46,784 nt of DNA from positions 1 to 46,784 of the forward strand of contig USDT01000021.1 of assembly GCA_900553465.1 (NCBI GenBank), given 5' to 3'. Below the pieces are notes generated by a model. The model was not told where the DNA came from and made no database searches. It saw nothing but the letters and a program-made list of their open reading frames with translations. Positions 17,305 to 26,700 of this stretch are shown in pieces. The stretch comes from an uncultured Prevotella sp. Lineage in GTDB: Bacteria; Bacteroidota; Bacteroidia; Bacteroidales; Bacteroidaceae. The translations under genes were made by a program, and so were the position numbers. Position 1 is the first letter of the stretch. Each line of letters begins with the position of its first letter.

Positions 17305-19182
17305 ATGATGGATTCTCAAGAAAATGCTCTTCAGAATGGAGTGAATGAAAACGAAAAAGGCATGGAGCAGTCTGTTGCTCAAGTAAACCAGGATGAAAAC
17401 AAACCGGAAAGCCTGATAGCGGAAACCGAAAATGTCTGTTCTGATGAGAATATGACAGAAGAAGCACCTTTGTTGCAGACGTACAAAACAAAGAAAGAAA
17501 TTCTTGCGCGTCTGAAGGAAATCGTTGCCAATAAAGAATTTTCAAACAAGGAAGAGATTGATCATCTTAAAACCTCTTTCTATAAAATACATATTGCGGA
17601 ACGTGAAGCCCGTTTGAAGGAATACCTCAACGATGGAGGTGATCCGGAGAAGTATCAGATTGTGCCCGATGAGGATGAGAATATCTTCAAGGCAGAAATG
17701 GCTGTAATACGTGAGAACCGCACGAAAATATTCCAGCAGCAGGAAGCTGAAAAACAGGAAAATCTTGAAAAGAAGCTTGAGATTATAAACAAGATCAAAG
17801 CTATGGCCACCTCGCCAGAGCAGGCCAATAAATCTTATGCTGAATTCAAAGAGCTGCAGCAGCAGTGGAAGGAGATAAAGGCTGTTCCGGCAAATAAGGC
17901 CAGTGAGTTGTGGCGCAGCTATCAGCTTTATGTAGAACAGTTCTATGATCTGCTCAAACTTAACATCGAAGCACGCGAATATGATTTCAAGAAGAATCTT
18001 GAACTGAAGACAAAACTGTGCGAGTCGGCTGAAAAACTTGCTGAAGAACAGGATGTAATCAGCGCATTCCACCAGTTGCAGGAACTTCATCAGCAGTACC
18101 GTGAGATCGGTCCTGTGGCAAAAGACCTGCGCGAAAGCATCTGGACACGCTTCAAGGCTGCATCAACTGTGATAAACAAACGCCATCAGCAGCACTTTGA
18201 GAGCCTCCGTGCCAAGGAGGAAGACAATCTTGCACGCAAGACGGAACTCTGTGAGAAGGCTGAGGCTATTGCCAAAGAAGAAAACAAGGGCGCAAGCGAT
18301 TGGGAGAAACATACAAAGGAAATAATAGCTCTTCAGGCTGAGTGGAAGACCATCGGATTTGCTCCGCAGAAGATGAATGTCAAGATATTCGAGCGTTTCC
18401 GCGGCACATGCGATGATTTCTTTGGACGCAAGGCTGCTTTCTTCAAGGAACTCAAGGAGTCTTTTGCCGCTAACGTGGAGAAGAAAAAAGCTCTTATCGA
18501 GAAAGCGCGTTCAATGTCTGACAGTACTGACTGGAAGTCTACCGGTGACAAGTTCATAGCTCTGCAGAAAGAGTGGAAGACCATAGGCAGTGTGCCTAAG
18601 AAGATAGGCGATCAGTTGTGGAATGATTTCCTGGAGGCATGCAACAAGTTCTTCGCTGCCCGTAATGCCGCAAATGCCGGTGTACACAATGAAGAGCGTG
18701 CCAACCTCGAGAAGAAACGTTCTATCATTACAAAACTGCGCGACTTTACAACCGAAGGTGTTGAGAACGTACAGGAAAAGATACAGCAGCTCGTTGAGGA
18801 GTACAACGCTGTGGGACACGTGCCTTATAAGGAGAAAGACAATGTCTACAACGAATATCATGCAGTGCTCGACAAGTTGTATAAGGAGCTTAACATATCA
18901 AGCACACGCCGTAAGCTTGACAACTTCAAGACAAATCTGAAGAATGTTGCAAAGCGTGGCGAGGACGCTCTCGACAACGAACGCGGTCGTCTGATGCGCC
19001 GTTATGACCAGTTGCGTCAGGAAATCCAGACATACGAGAACAACCTCGGATTCCTCACAGCAAGCAGCAAGAAGGGCAATAGTCTTGTAGACGAGATGAA
19101 CAGAAAGGTTCAGAAGTTGAAAGACGATATGGAACTCGTAAAACAGAAGATCAAGGCTATCGACGCAGAACAGGCCGACTGA
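17305..19182 (+). CDS. DUF349-repeat coiled-coil protein
   Basis: 625 aa, highly charged and almost entirely helical. After a low-complexity acidic N-terminus (about 60 residues), at least five DUF349 units can be seen. Each is marked by a W-K-x-I/V motif followed by P: QWKEIKAVP, QYREIGPV, EWKTIGFAP, EWKTIGSVP and EYNAVGHVP. The C-terminus is a long coiled coil (RRYDQLRQEIQTYENNLG). The family is widespread in Bacteroidetes. The function is not established; some relatives are described as RNA- or ribosome-associated, which I do not assume here. Start: ATG ATG at 17305/17308, with either codon possible. Confidence 0.85.
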   Translation: MMDSQENALQNGVNENEKGMEQSVAQVNQDENKPESLIAETENVCSDENMTEEAPLLQTYKTKKEILARLKEIVANKEFSNKEEIDHLKTSFYKIHIAEREARLKEYLNDGGDPEKYQIVPDEDENIFKAEMAVIRENRTKIFQQQEAEKQENLEKKLEIINKIKAMATSPEQANKSYAEFKELQQQWKEIKAVPANKASELWRSYQLYVEQFYDLLKLNIEAREYDFKKNLELKTKLCESAEKLAEEQDVISAFHQLQELHQQYREIGPVAKDLRESIWTRFKAASTVINKRHQQHFESLRAKEEDNLARKTELCEKAEAIAKEENKGASDWEKHTKEIIALQAEWKTIGFAPQKMNVKIFERFRGTCDDFFGRKAAFFKELKESFAANVEKKKALIEKARSMSDSTDWKSTGDKFIALQKEWKTIGSVPKKIGDQLWNDFLEACNKFFAARNAANAGVHNEERANLEKKRSIITKLRDFTTEGVENVQEKIQQLVEEYNAVGHVPYKEKDNVYNEYHAVLDKLYKELNISSTRRKLDNFKTNLKNVAKRGEDALDNERGRLMRRYDQLRQEIQTYENNLGFLTASSKKGNSLVDEMNRKVQKLKDDMELVKQKIKAIDAEQAD

Positions 19183-19225
19183 TTCTCAGTATGGTGCGAT
19201 ACCGTCGTATAGAAAATGAATAAAC

Positions 19226-19301
19226 AAAGCGTGGTGGTATGTTCCGCTAATGACAGTATGGTTTTAATTCTGTCGGCCGGATGTACCACCACGCTTTTTT
19301 A
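19226..19301 (+). terminator. long-stem terminator after the DUF349 gene
   Basis: AAAGCGTGGTGGTA (19226-19239) is perfectly complementary to TACCACCACGCTTT (19284-19297), with a 44-nt insert and a T-run at the end. It lies between convergent genes. Confidence 0.75.
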
Positions 19302-19351
19302 TGTGTGTGTCTGAGATGAAGGTTACACCTCAGACACGTCATGTTTCCGTC

Positions 19352-19804
19352 TTAAAGACTGAGAATCTGTCCTGCGTGCTCCTTTACCTTTATCTGTTTC
19401 GGACCCATGATATTTTCCACTACACCGTTCTCATCTATGATGAATGTTGTACGGAATGTGCCCATGTATGTTCTGCCACACATTTTCTTTTCGCCCCATA
19501 CGCCGAATTCCTCAACGAGTTTCTTGTCTGTATCAGCTATAAGGGTGAACGGCAACTGGTTCTTCTCGATGAATTTCAGGTGAGATTTCTCACTGTCCAC
19601 ACTCACGCCAACAACCTCGTAGCCTTTCGCTTTCAGTTCTTCGTAGTTGTCGCGCAGGCTGCATGCCTCGCTTGTACATCCCGGAGTGGAGTCCTTTGGG
19701 TAGAAATACAGTACGAGTTTTTTGCCGGCGTAGTCGCTCAGACGCACTTCTTTTCCGTTCTGGTCAACGCCCAGTATTTCCGGAGCTTTGTTTCCTATTT
19801 CCAT
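19352..19804 (-). CDS. bcp: thioredoxin-dependent thiol peroxidase (Bcp/PrxQ)
   Basis: Peroxiredoxin of the Bcp/PrxQ class that reduces hydrogen peroxide and organic hydroperoxides using thioredoxin. About 150 aa from the ATG at 19804 (MEIGNKAPEI). A longer in-frame extension runs through the promoter boxes and is not used. The catalytic segment is FYPKDSTPGCTSEACSLRD, with the peroxidatic Cys in PGCT and the resolving Cys five residues on. C-terminal RTTFIIDENG is also typical. Transcribed alone from two tandem TATCTTTG boxes. Confidence 0.95.
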   Translation of the reverse strand: MEIGNKAPEILGVDQNGKEVRLSDYAGKKLVLYFYPKDSTPGCTSEACSLRDNYEELKAKGYEVVGVSVDSEKSHLKFIEKNQLPFTLIADTDKKLVEEFGVWGEKKMCGRTYMGTFRTTFIIDENGVVENIMGPKQIKVKEHAGQILSL

Positions 19805-19852
19805 AATCTTATTCCCTTTTTGTTGTTTATAACTTCTTTTTCTGATCTTATG

Positions 19853-19881
19853 CAAAGATAATGCCAGTGGATGCAAAGATA
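19853..19881 (-). promoter_or_regulatory. duplicated TATCTTTG boxes upstream of bcp
   Basis: On the minus strand TATCTTTGCAT occurs twice, boxes at 19860-19853 and 19881-19874, exactly 21 bp apart. The nearer box lies about 48 nt before the bcp start. Confidence 0.6.
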
Positions 19882-19957
19882 ACGCATGGTGCTTGAATCT
19901 CAAAGCGAATAAATGTTAAAACGGAAACACTGTGCCTGACGTTTGTCATTAAACAGA

Positions 19958-19965
19958 TAATTTTG
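19958..19965 (+). promoter_or_regulatory. promoter -7 box of the MATE transporter gene
   Basis: TAATTTTG, 36 nt before the ATG at 20002. Confidence 0.6.
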
Positions 19966-20001
19966 CGCTGTGAAAACAACAGAACATATATACCTCAGCA
20001 G

Positions 20002-21333
20002 ATGAAACAGATAAACCGTCAGATACTGCGCATAGCTCTTCCATCCATAGTTTCCAACATCACAGTGCCGTTGCTCGGTCTTGTGGATGTGGCGATAGTG
20101 GGACATATGGGCGATGCGGTTTATATCGGTGCGATAGCCGTTGGTTCGATGATATTCAATGTGATATACTGGATATTCGGATTTCTGCGTATGGGTACGA
20201 GCGGAATGACCTCACAGTCGTTCGGACGTCGCGATCTGGCTGACGTTGTGCGTCTGTTGCTGCGTTCGCTCACGGTGGCTCTTGTTGTGGCCGCCCTGAT
20301 AATATTGTTCCGACATCCGCTGCTCAGTCTTGCACTTGCTGTTGTCAGTCCGTCGCCGGACATCACAGTGTTTGTGCATACCTATTTCAACATCTGCGTA
20401 TGGGGCGCTCCTGCCATGTTGTGTCTTTACGGACTGACCGGCTGGTTTATCGGCATGCAGAACACACGCATACCGATGTTCATTTCAATTATGCAGAACG
20501 TGGTGAACATAGCCGCAAGTCTGAGCCTGGTGTATGTGTTCGGTATGAAAGTCGAAGGTGTTGCCCTGGGAACGCTTATTGCTCAGTATGCCGGTCTGTT
20601 TGCAGCTGTGCTGTTTCTGTTCATTAGTTATGGACGGCTCCGCAATCATTATTCCGCCGTCGGACTGTTTGATTTTCAGGCCATGTGCAGGTTCTTCAGT
20701 GTCAACCGCGACATATTCATCCGCACTCTGTTCATTGTGGCCGTAAATCTCTTTTTCCTCTCAGCCGGAGCGTCACATGGTGCAGTAGTTCTTGCGGTCA
20801 ACACTCTGCTCATGCAGCTCTTCACTCTCTTTTCCTATGTCATGGACGGTTTTGCTTATGCCGGCGAGGCACTCTGTGGCCGCTATTACGGTGCCCGCAA
20901 CGAACGTATGTTCCTCTCCACGGTGCGCCATCTTTTCATGTGGGGACTTATTCTTGCCGTGGCTTACACAGCCTTATATGCTTCCGGTGGCAGTGCATTC
21001 CTCTCGCTGCTCACCGATGATGCTTCCGTCATAGCATCCTCTGCGGCTTATTTCCCATGGGCTGTAGCCATCCCGGCCGCAGGTATGGCTGCTTTTGTGT
21101 GGGACGGAGTGTTTATAGGCGTCACGGCTACACGTGGCATGATGCTTTCCTCCATAGTTTCAGCTCTTTTGTTTTTCGGTGTTTATCTGTCGCTCCGTGG
21201 GTTGTGGGGCAATCATGCCCTTTGGTTTGCCTTCATAGTCTATCTTGCTTCGCGCAGCGTCATCCAGACTTTGCTTTTCATGGTACAAAAAAAGAGGATG
21301 TCCTCTCTTCATCCAGAGAAGACATCCCACTGA
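20002..21333 (+). CDS. MATE family efflux transporter (DinF-like)
   Basis: Na+ or H+ coupled multidrug/toxin exporter, 443 aa, with 12 predicted membrane helices in two halves. The N-terminal family segment reads LPSIVSNITVPLLGLVDVAIVGHMG, shown here as LPSIVSN then PLLGLVDVAIVGHMG. GTSGMTSQSFGRRD follows, and the second half starts NLFFLSAGASHGAVVLA. I use the ATG at 20002, because an upstream TTG falls inside the promoter box. The 3' end of the coding sequence also forms a hairpin that works on the opposite strand as a terminator (21296-21327). The substrate is unknown. Confidence 0.9.
   Translation: MKQINRQILRIALPSIVSNITVPLLGLVDVAIVGHMGDAVYIGAIAVGSMIFNVIYWIFGFLRMGTSGMTSQSFGRRDLADVVRLLLRSLTVALVVAALIILFRHPLLSLALAVVSPSPDITVFVHTYFNICVWGAPAMLCLYGLTGWFIGMQNTRIPMFISIMQNVVNIAASLSLVYVFGMKVEGVALGTLIAQYAGLFAAVLFLFISYGRLRNHYSAVGLFDFQAMCRFFSVNRDIFIRTLFIVAVNLFFLSAGASHGAVVLAVNTLLMQLFTLFSYVMDGFAYAGEALCGRYYGARNERMFLSTVRHLFMWGLILAVAYTALYASGGSAFLSLLTDDASVIASSAAYFPWAVAIPAAGMAAFVWDGVFIGVTATRGMMLSSIVSALLFFGVYLSLRGLWGNHALWFAFIVYLASRSVIQTLLFMVQKKRMSSLHPEKTSH
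21286..21327 (-). terminator. terminator of the NigD-like gene embedded in the MATE gene 3' end
   Basis: GGATGTC/GACATCC and TCTCT/AGAGA stems (21296-21327) around a short loop are followed on the minus strand by a TTTTTTT run (21287-21293). This lies inside the last codons of the convergent MATE gene and about 160 nt past the NigD-like stop. Confidence 0.75.
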
Positions 21334-21484
21334 GAGATGAATCAAAGTTTAAAGCCTATGAAAATATTATGATTTATTGTTGCTGATATTTTCCAGAGGT
21401 TGTGCCCCGTTGTCGGGAGTATGCCGGAACAGCAGGTTGTAGCAGGCTGTTGTGCCGTGCCGCCCCGGTCCCGGCATGTCTCTA

Positions 21485-22252
21485 TTATTTCAGGGTCTTC
21501 ATATATTCCGAAGCCTTTACCACGGTCTCGGCGTTAGCGTTTGTGGATTTGCGTGTGCAGTATTTGAATGTCACCTTGCGGTCGCCGTTATACGACTTCC
21601 ATTTCAGTGTCAGGTCCACAGTCTTGCCTTCCGTGTCGGGCAGTTTGTCAAGTTTGAATGCCACGATGCCGTAGCCCCACAGACCGTTCACGTCGCCATC
21701 GGCATTGTGATAGAATGTCACTTCATACGGATCGTTCGGATTCTCTCCTGCCACGAGGTTCACATAATGCGGTTTCTGGCTTCCCCATTTTGTCTTGAAG
21801 CTCAGTGTGAGGTATCCGTCCTCGGCTATGGTCACCCAGTCGCTTGTGCCTATCTCCACCGGATCCTGACCGTATTTCTTTATGTTCTCCTCAACGCCAA
21901 GGTTTGTTGCAGTCGATTTGGTCAGTATGCTGTCCATCCAGTTCACGTAAACATTGAAGTTGCGTTTGTTGTTCTGCTGTTCGGCGTAGCTGAAGTTGAT
22001 GAATGCTCTTACTTCCTTGTCACCGTAAGGAGACGTTCTCATGTTGAGCGGAGTGAGTGTTGTTGAGTCGTCGAGCTGCAGGAAGAACTTGCTGTCGGCA
22101 GTCTCAGGTTTTACTGTCACTACTGCGTTAGGTCTGTTTATCGGATAATAATAGTAGTATTCATCATCGTCGTCACACGATTGGAATGTCATTCCGACGG
22201 ATAGTATGCTTAAAAAAAGCAATGATAATTTCAGTTTTTTCATATTCTTCAT
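21485..22252 (-). CDS. NigD-like lipoprotein
   Basis: 255-aa exported lipoprotein with lipobox MTFQSC (Cys about residue 26) and a following run of Asp and Tyr residues. Two domains follow, as in the Bacteroidales NigD-like family: an N-terminal OB-like part with the conserved R-A-F-I-N-F segment, and a C-terminal beta-sandwich with GLWGYGIVAFKLDKLPDT and a final KYCTRKST. The family is named from a putative bacteriocin-associated operon in Bacteroides. Its biochemical role is not established and no bacteriocin genes are nearby. Start: ATG at 22252, or 22243 three codons later. Confidence 0.85.
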   Translation of the reverse strand: MKNMKKLKLSLLFLSILSVGMTFQSCDDDDEYYYYYPINRPNAVVTVKPETADSKFFLQLDDSTTLTPLNMRTSPYGDKEVRAFINFSYAEQQNNKRNFNVYVNWMDSILTKSTATNLGVEENIKKYGQDPVEIGTSDWVTIAEDGYLTLSFKTKWGSQKPHYVNLVAGENPNDPYEVTFYHNADGDVNGLWGYGIVAFKLDKLPDTEGKTVDLTLKWKSYNGDRKVTFKYCTRKSTNANAETVVKASEYMKTLK

Positions 22253-22288
22253 TTTTTATCGTGTTATGTCCTTTTTCTGTAGATATAA

Positions 22289-22324
22289 TGCACAAATTGT
22301 TCCTGTTTTGCATCCATTTGTGCA
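22289..22324. promoter_or_regulatory. 9-bp inverted repeat upstream of the NigD-like gene
   Basis: TGCACAAAT (22289-22297) and ATTTGTGCA (22316-22324) form a dyad about 40-70 nt before the start codon. It is a possible operator or leader hairpin. The stretch 22325-22730 shows nothing else. Confidence 0.35.
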
Positions 22325-22730
22325 AAATGATGTTAAAATCGGCAAATCTTCACATTTTCATACATATCCGTTTCTTTCTTTTTTCCACGGTCATCATGTT
22401 GTGCTGTCCCTAAGAGTGATGTGCTGTGGTTATGATGTGCGGGTATGTTTTTGTCTTTTCAGTGAGAATATTTTCTGCTTTATGAATGGTAAAAAATTTT
22501 GACATTATGCCGCTTGTGTTCCGTCTGATTATCAACGGAAGACCATATTGTCGAAAAGAATATTTGGGGCTGTGGATGCTTATATCGTATGTATCATATT
22601 TGTTCTGTATTCTCTGTAGCGTCGGGAATGGTAATGTGGAAATCAGGTTGAGTCTGGTTTCAAGAAAACAGCAGCTTCAATCCCTAATTATTGTTGTTCC
22701 TGTCTGTTGAAAAGGAATGCAATATGTGGT

Positions 22731-23163
22731 ACTTACAGATTTTAAGTATCCAGTGATTTTTTCGTCTGAGTTTTCTGTTCTACCCCGAAAAATAAGCGAG
22801 AATTTGCAGACTGACTCTCCGGCGGACGCAAATACGCGAATTATGAGGACTTTACATAAGTCATTGAACAGTAATAACTTATTTTTGACATCCATTTTTT
22901 CGTCCTGCAATAAGCACCGTTTTGGCTTGTGATATTGCCCGTTTCAGGCCCTGAAACGCACCATATTACACCCTGATAAAGGCGTAACCATGGCGTGAAA
23001 CGGCCTTAATCGGAATGTCTGACGAACTGTCTGGGCCTGCAAAGCCGGTGCTGCTACATGACGGTATGACCGGAAAGAGCCTTTATTATGTTTGCTTTTA
23101 TATTTCTTAACATCTCTTTCACGATTTCTTTTTGTCAAAAAAAAGTCAAGAAAATCTGTAACT
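22731..23163 (-). mobile_element. 433-bp MITE-like element, copy B (inverted relative to A)
   Basis: The plus strand starts ACTTACAGATTTT and ends GAAAATCTGTAACT, which are terminal inverted repeats matching copy A. The whole element is an ungapped reverse-complement match to 13732-14164. The most conserved stretches are the TIR ends, CGTCTGAGTTTTC, TCTACCCCGAAAAATAAGCG, CGCAAATACGCGAATTAT, ATTTTTTCGTCCTGCAATAA and GGTCATACCGTCATGTAGCA (other strand). It occupies the divergent gap between the NigD-like gene and the alpha-2-macroglobulin gene. No transposase is present. Confidence 0.75.
22902..23033 (-). repeat. 22-bp repeat array, copy 3 (six units, inside element B)
   Basis: On the plus strand the unit boundaries are 22902, 22924, 22946, 22968, 22990 and 23012. 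Read on the minus strand the units begin CAGACAGTTC, GATTAAGGCC, GGTTACGCCT, AATATGGTGC, GAAACGGGCA and AAAACGGTGC. The order and content parallel copy 2. The remaining gap 23164-23650 is AT-rich with no supported gene. Confidence 0.8.
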
Positions 23164-23650
23164 TCCTCATCCGGGTTTTCTTTAAAACAGCAGATATTAG
23201 GAGTGAGGAAAAGTATAGAAAGCACGAGACTGTCTTGCAGGAATTATTCATTGGTCGTGACAACGTGAATTTATTATTACGCGAGGTTCATGCTGTCACG
23301 TTTCATACCATGCAGTGCCATCAGAAGGTATTGTTTTTCCTGTTTCAAGTTTTCTGTTTTTGCGTTTTCTGTCGATACCGTTTTGGTAAATTATTTTTAC
23401 AATATTCGTATTGCTTGTATGTCGGTTTTCTCATTTCCGCATTATCATAACGTGTCGCTTTTGACAGCCTTCGATGATACGCGATTTATGTTTTTCCCTT
23501 CTTCAGCCGTTTTCTTTTTCCTTCCGTAATGCCGTTTATGTTTCTCCTGCATACCTTGCTGTTGTCTTCAAACACGTTTCATTTGCGATAAAAAAACGGA
23601 AACATAAGTAAAAGTTTGTCATTTTGATTGCTCGTTGTCCGTAATATTCG

Positions 23651-23658
23651 TATATTTG
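23651..23658 (+). promoter_or_regulatory. promoter -7 box of the alpha-2-macroglobulin gene
   Basis: TATATTTG, 92 nt before the chosen start codon. Confidence 0.6.
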
Positions 23659-23749
23659 CAATAATATAGTGTGATGGCCGTACATGCTGTACAGCCCGTT
23701 TGGGCGGCATGGGCAAACGGATGAAAATAAAATCATAAAAATCAGAATT

Positions 23750-26700
23750 ATGAAACACAGATTGTTACTTGTCGTGTTCGCAGCTATAATGATGCCTGCG
23801 ATGGTGTCTGCCGACAGTTACACCACGTTGTGGAAGAAGGAGGCGGAGGCAAGAAAAAAGGATTTGCCACAGACTCGGATAAAGATACTCGACAGAATAA
23901 TAGCCAAGGCCGAGGCCGACAAGGCTTATGGTCATCTGCTCAAGGCACAGGTGGGCAGGATGGGGGCAAGCGCCACTGTCTCTCCCGACTCGCTGGCTCC
24001 GGCCGTACGCAGACTTGAGGCTGCGGCAAAGAAGGCCGAGGGTGTCGATGTAGTTCTGGCGGCGATATACAACTCCGTGCTCGGAACCGTTTACAGAGAC
24101 CGGCCGCATCTAAGCGACGATGCTGCCGAACGCAGCAAGGCTTTCTTTGATCTGTCGCTACGCAATCCCGACCGCCTGGCTCGTGCTTTCGCCACAGGCT
24201 ATGCCCCTTTCATCGAGGACGGCGTTGACAGTCGGCTTTTCGGCGACGACGTGTTGCACGTGCTTGGAATGGAAGCCGGCCGCTACGATTTTCTGCACGA
24301 TTACTATGAGAAAGCCGGTAACCGTGCAGCTACGTGTTTTTGCGCGCTGAAGATGATACAGCAGAACCGCAAGGGCAATACACTGAAAATGCAGAAGTCG
24401 AAGTATCTGCAGTCCATCGACTCGCTCATTGCAAAATATGGCGACCTGACAGTGGCCGGTGAGCTGGCCATCGAGCGCTACAACTTCATGGATGCATCGG
24501 AGGATGCCACTCCAGAAGACAAGATGAACTACATCGACTACGCTTTGGTCAAGTGGGGCGCATGGCCGAGAATGAACATCCTGCGCAATGCTGTGAAAAG
24601 GCTGACCATGCCATATTTCCATGTGTCTTTGGGCGATGAGATGATGGTGCCGGGCCAGCCGCGCACGGTGGTCGTGGCTTCGTTGTGCAACATAAGCGAA
24701 CTGACGATGACGGTGCGCCGTGTCAATGTGACCGGCGACGAGGACATCAATCCGTCCGACCCTCACGATTACGCCATACTGAAGAAACTGTTTACATCAG
24801 ACAAACCGTTCACACAGACGCGCCGTTATATCGGTCTGCCACCATACAAGATTGTGAATGACAGTATGCAGATAGACGGTTTGGACAAAGGTGTATATCT
24901 GGTGGAATTCACTACAAACAATATCAATGTGCCGGTGGAGCGTGCCCTGTTACGCGTGAGTAACCTCATGCTCATAACCGAGAGCCTGCCTGGCAACAAT
25001 ATGCGTATGGTTGTGGTGAACGCTACAACCGGTGAACCTGTGCCGGGAGCCAAGATACGCATTACGTCTGTAGATCGTCGCAATGAGGATGACAAGGATG
25101 TTGAGACACTCACGTGCAACGCTGATGGGGAGACTTTGTATAACTGTAAGGAGAATTTCAGACAGTCGTACTATATTTATACCGACGATGACAAGGCTTT
25201 TCCGGTATCTTCGTTAAACGGATATTTCTCTTATTACGACAACAAGCGTTCGGTAGATTATGTAAACATCTATACCGACCGCCGCATATATCGCCCGGGA
25301 CAGACCGTGCATGTGGCTGCCCTGGCATACAATCACAACAGTGAGACCAAACGTTCGGTGGCTCTTTCCGGCAAGACTGTCACGCTTACGCTGCGCGATG
25401 CCAACTATAAGGAGGTGGCGAAGCAGAAGGTTGTGACCGACGGTTTCGGTATGGCTTCGGCCGATTTTGCCCTTCCTGCCGCGTGTCTGCCGGGTAGTTT
25501 CTCCGTGAGATGCGATTTCGGTAACAATGGTTACACATCGTTCTCTGTCGAGGAGTACAAGCGCCCGACGTTCGATGTACAGTTTGACAAGCTCACAGCC
25601 AATTATCGCTCGGGCGATACTGTCGCAGTGAAAGGTTCGGCCAAGACATACGCCGGAGTGCCTGTGCAGGGAGCACGCGTTGTCTATACCGTCACACGCC
25701 GCCCGTCTATGCTTTGGAGATACTACGGAGGAGGCGACGAGACGGTTCAGATACTCTCTGATACCATAGCCACCGGCACTGATGGTACGTTCAGTATAAA
25801 AGTACCGGTTGCGTTGCCCGAGACAATGGATGAGCGCCCCAACCGTTTTTACAGTTTTGATATCAAGGCTGACGTCACTGATATGGCCGGCGAGACACAT
25901 AATGGCGAGACGAGCATACCGCTGAGCGACCGTCCGACGTCGCTCACATGCGACATGCCCGAGAGAGTGGAGCGCGACAGTCTGAAGACAGTGACATTCT
26001 TATACCGCAACAATGCCGGCGAGAAGATTGACGGCGATGTCACTTTCTATATTGACGACCAGAAATATACATGCAAGGCAAATGTGCCTGCCGAAATATC
26101 TTCCGCACAGTTCAAGTCGATGAAACACCGACTGAGAGCATATTGCGGCAACGACACTATAGACCGTGAGTTCGTGGTATTCACCATGCAGGACAAGAAA
26201 GCTGTGGTTGAGACACACGACTGGTTCTATGCTTCTGCAGAGGAGTTCAGTGCCGATGGTCGTCCGGTGTATGTGCAGCTCGGTGCTTCCGACAGTTTGC
26301 TGCACGTGTTCTACACGGTGTTTGCCGGTGACCGCATACTTGAGAACGGTACAATGACGCTGCGCGACGAGCTTCATACGCGTGAACTGACTTATAAACC
26401 AGAGTATGGCGACGGTATTTTGCTTAATTATGCATGGGTGAAGGATGGTATCCTTTACCGCCATAATGTATCTTTGCGTCGTCCAAAGGAAGACACACGT
26501 CTGCAGATGAAGTGGACCACATTTCGCGACAGACTCACTCCGGGACAGAAAGAGGAATGGACGCTCAGCGTGAGCCGTCCGGACGGAACACCTGCTGCTG
26601 CCCAGCTCATGGCCACACTCTACGACAAGTCGCTCGACCAGTTGCGCAGTCATTCGTGGACTCTTGCCATGCCGGTTTATTACAGTCTGCCATTCACAAT

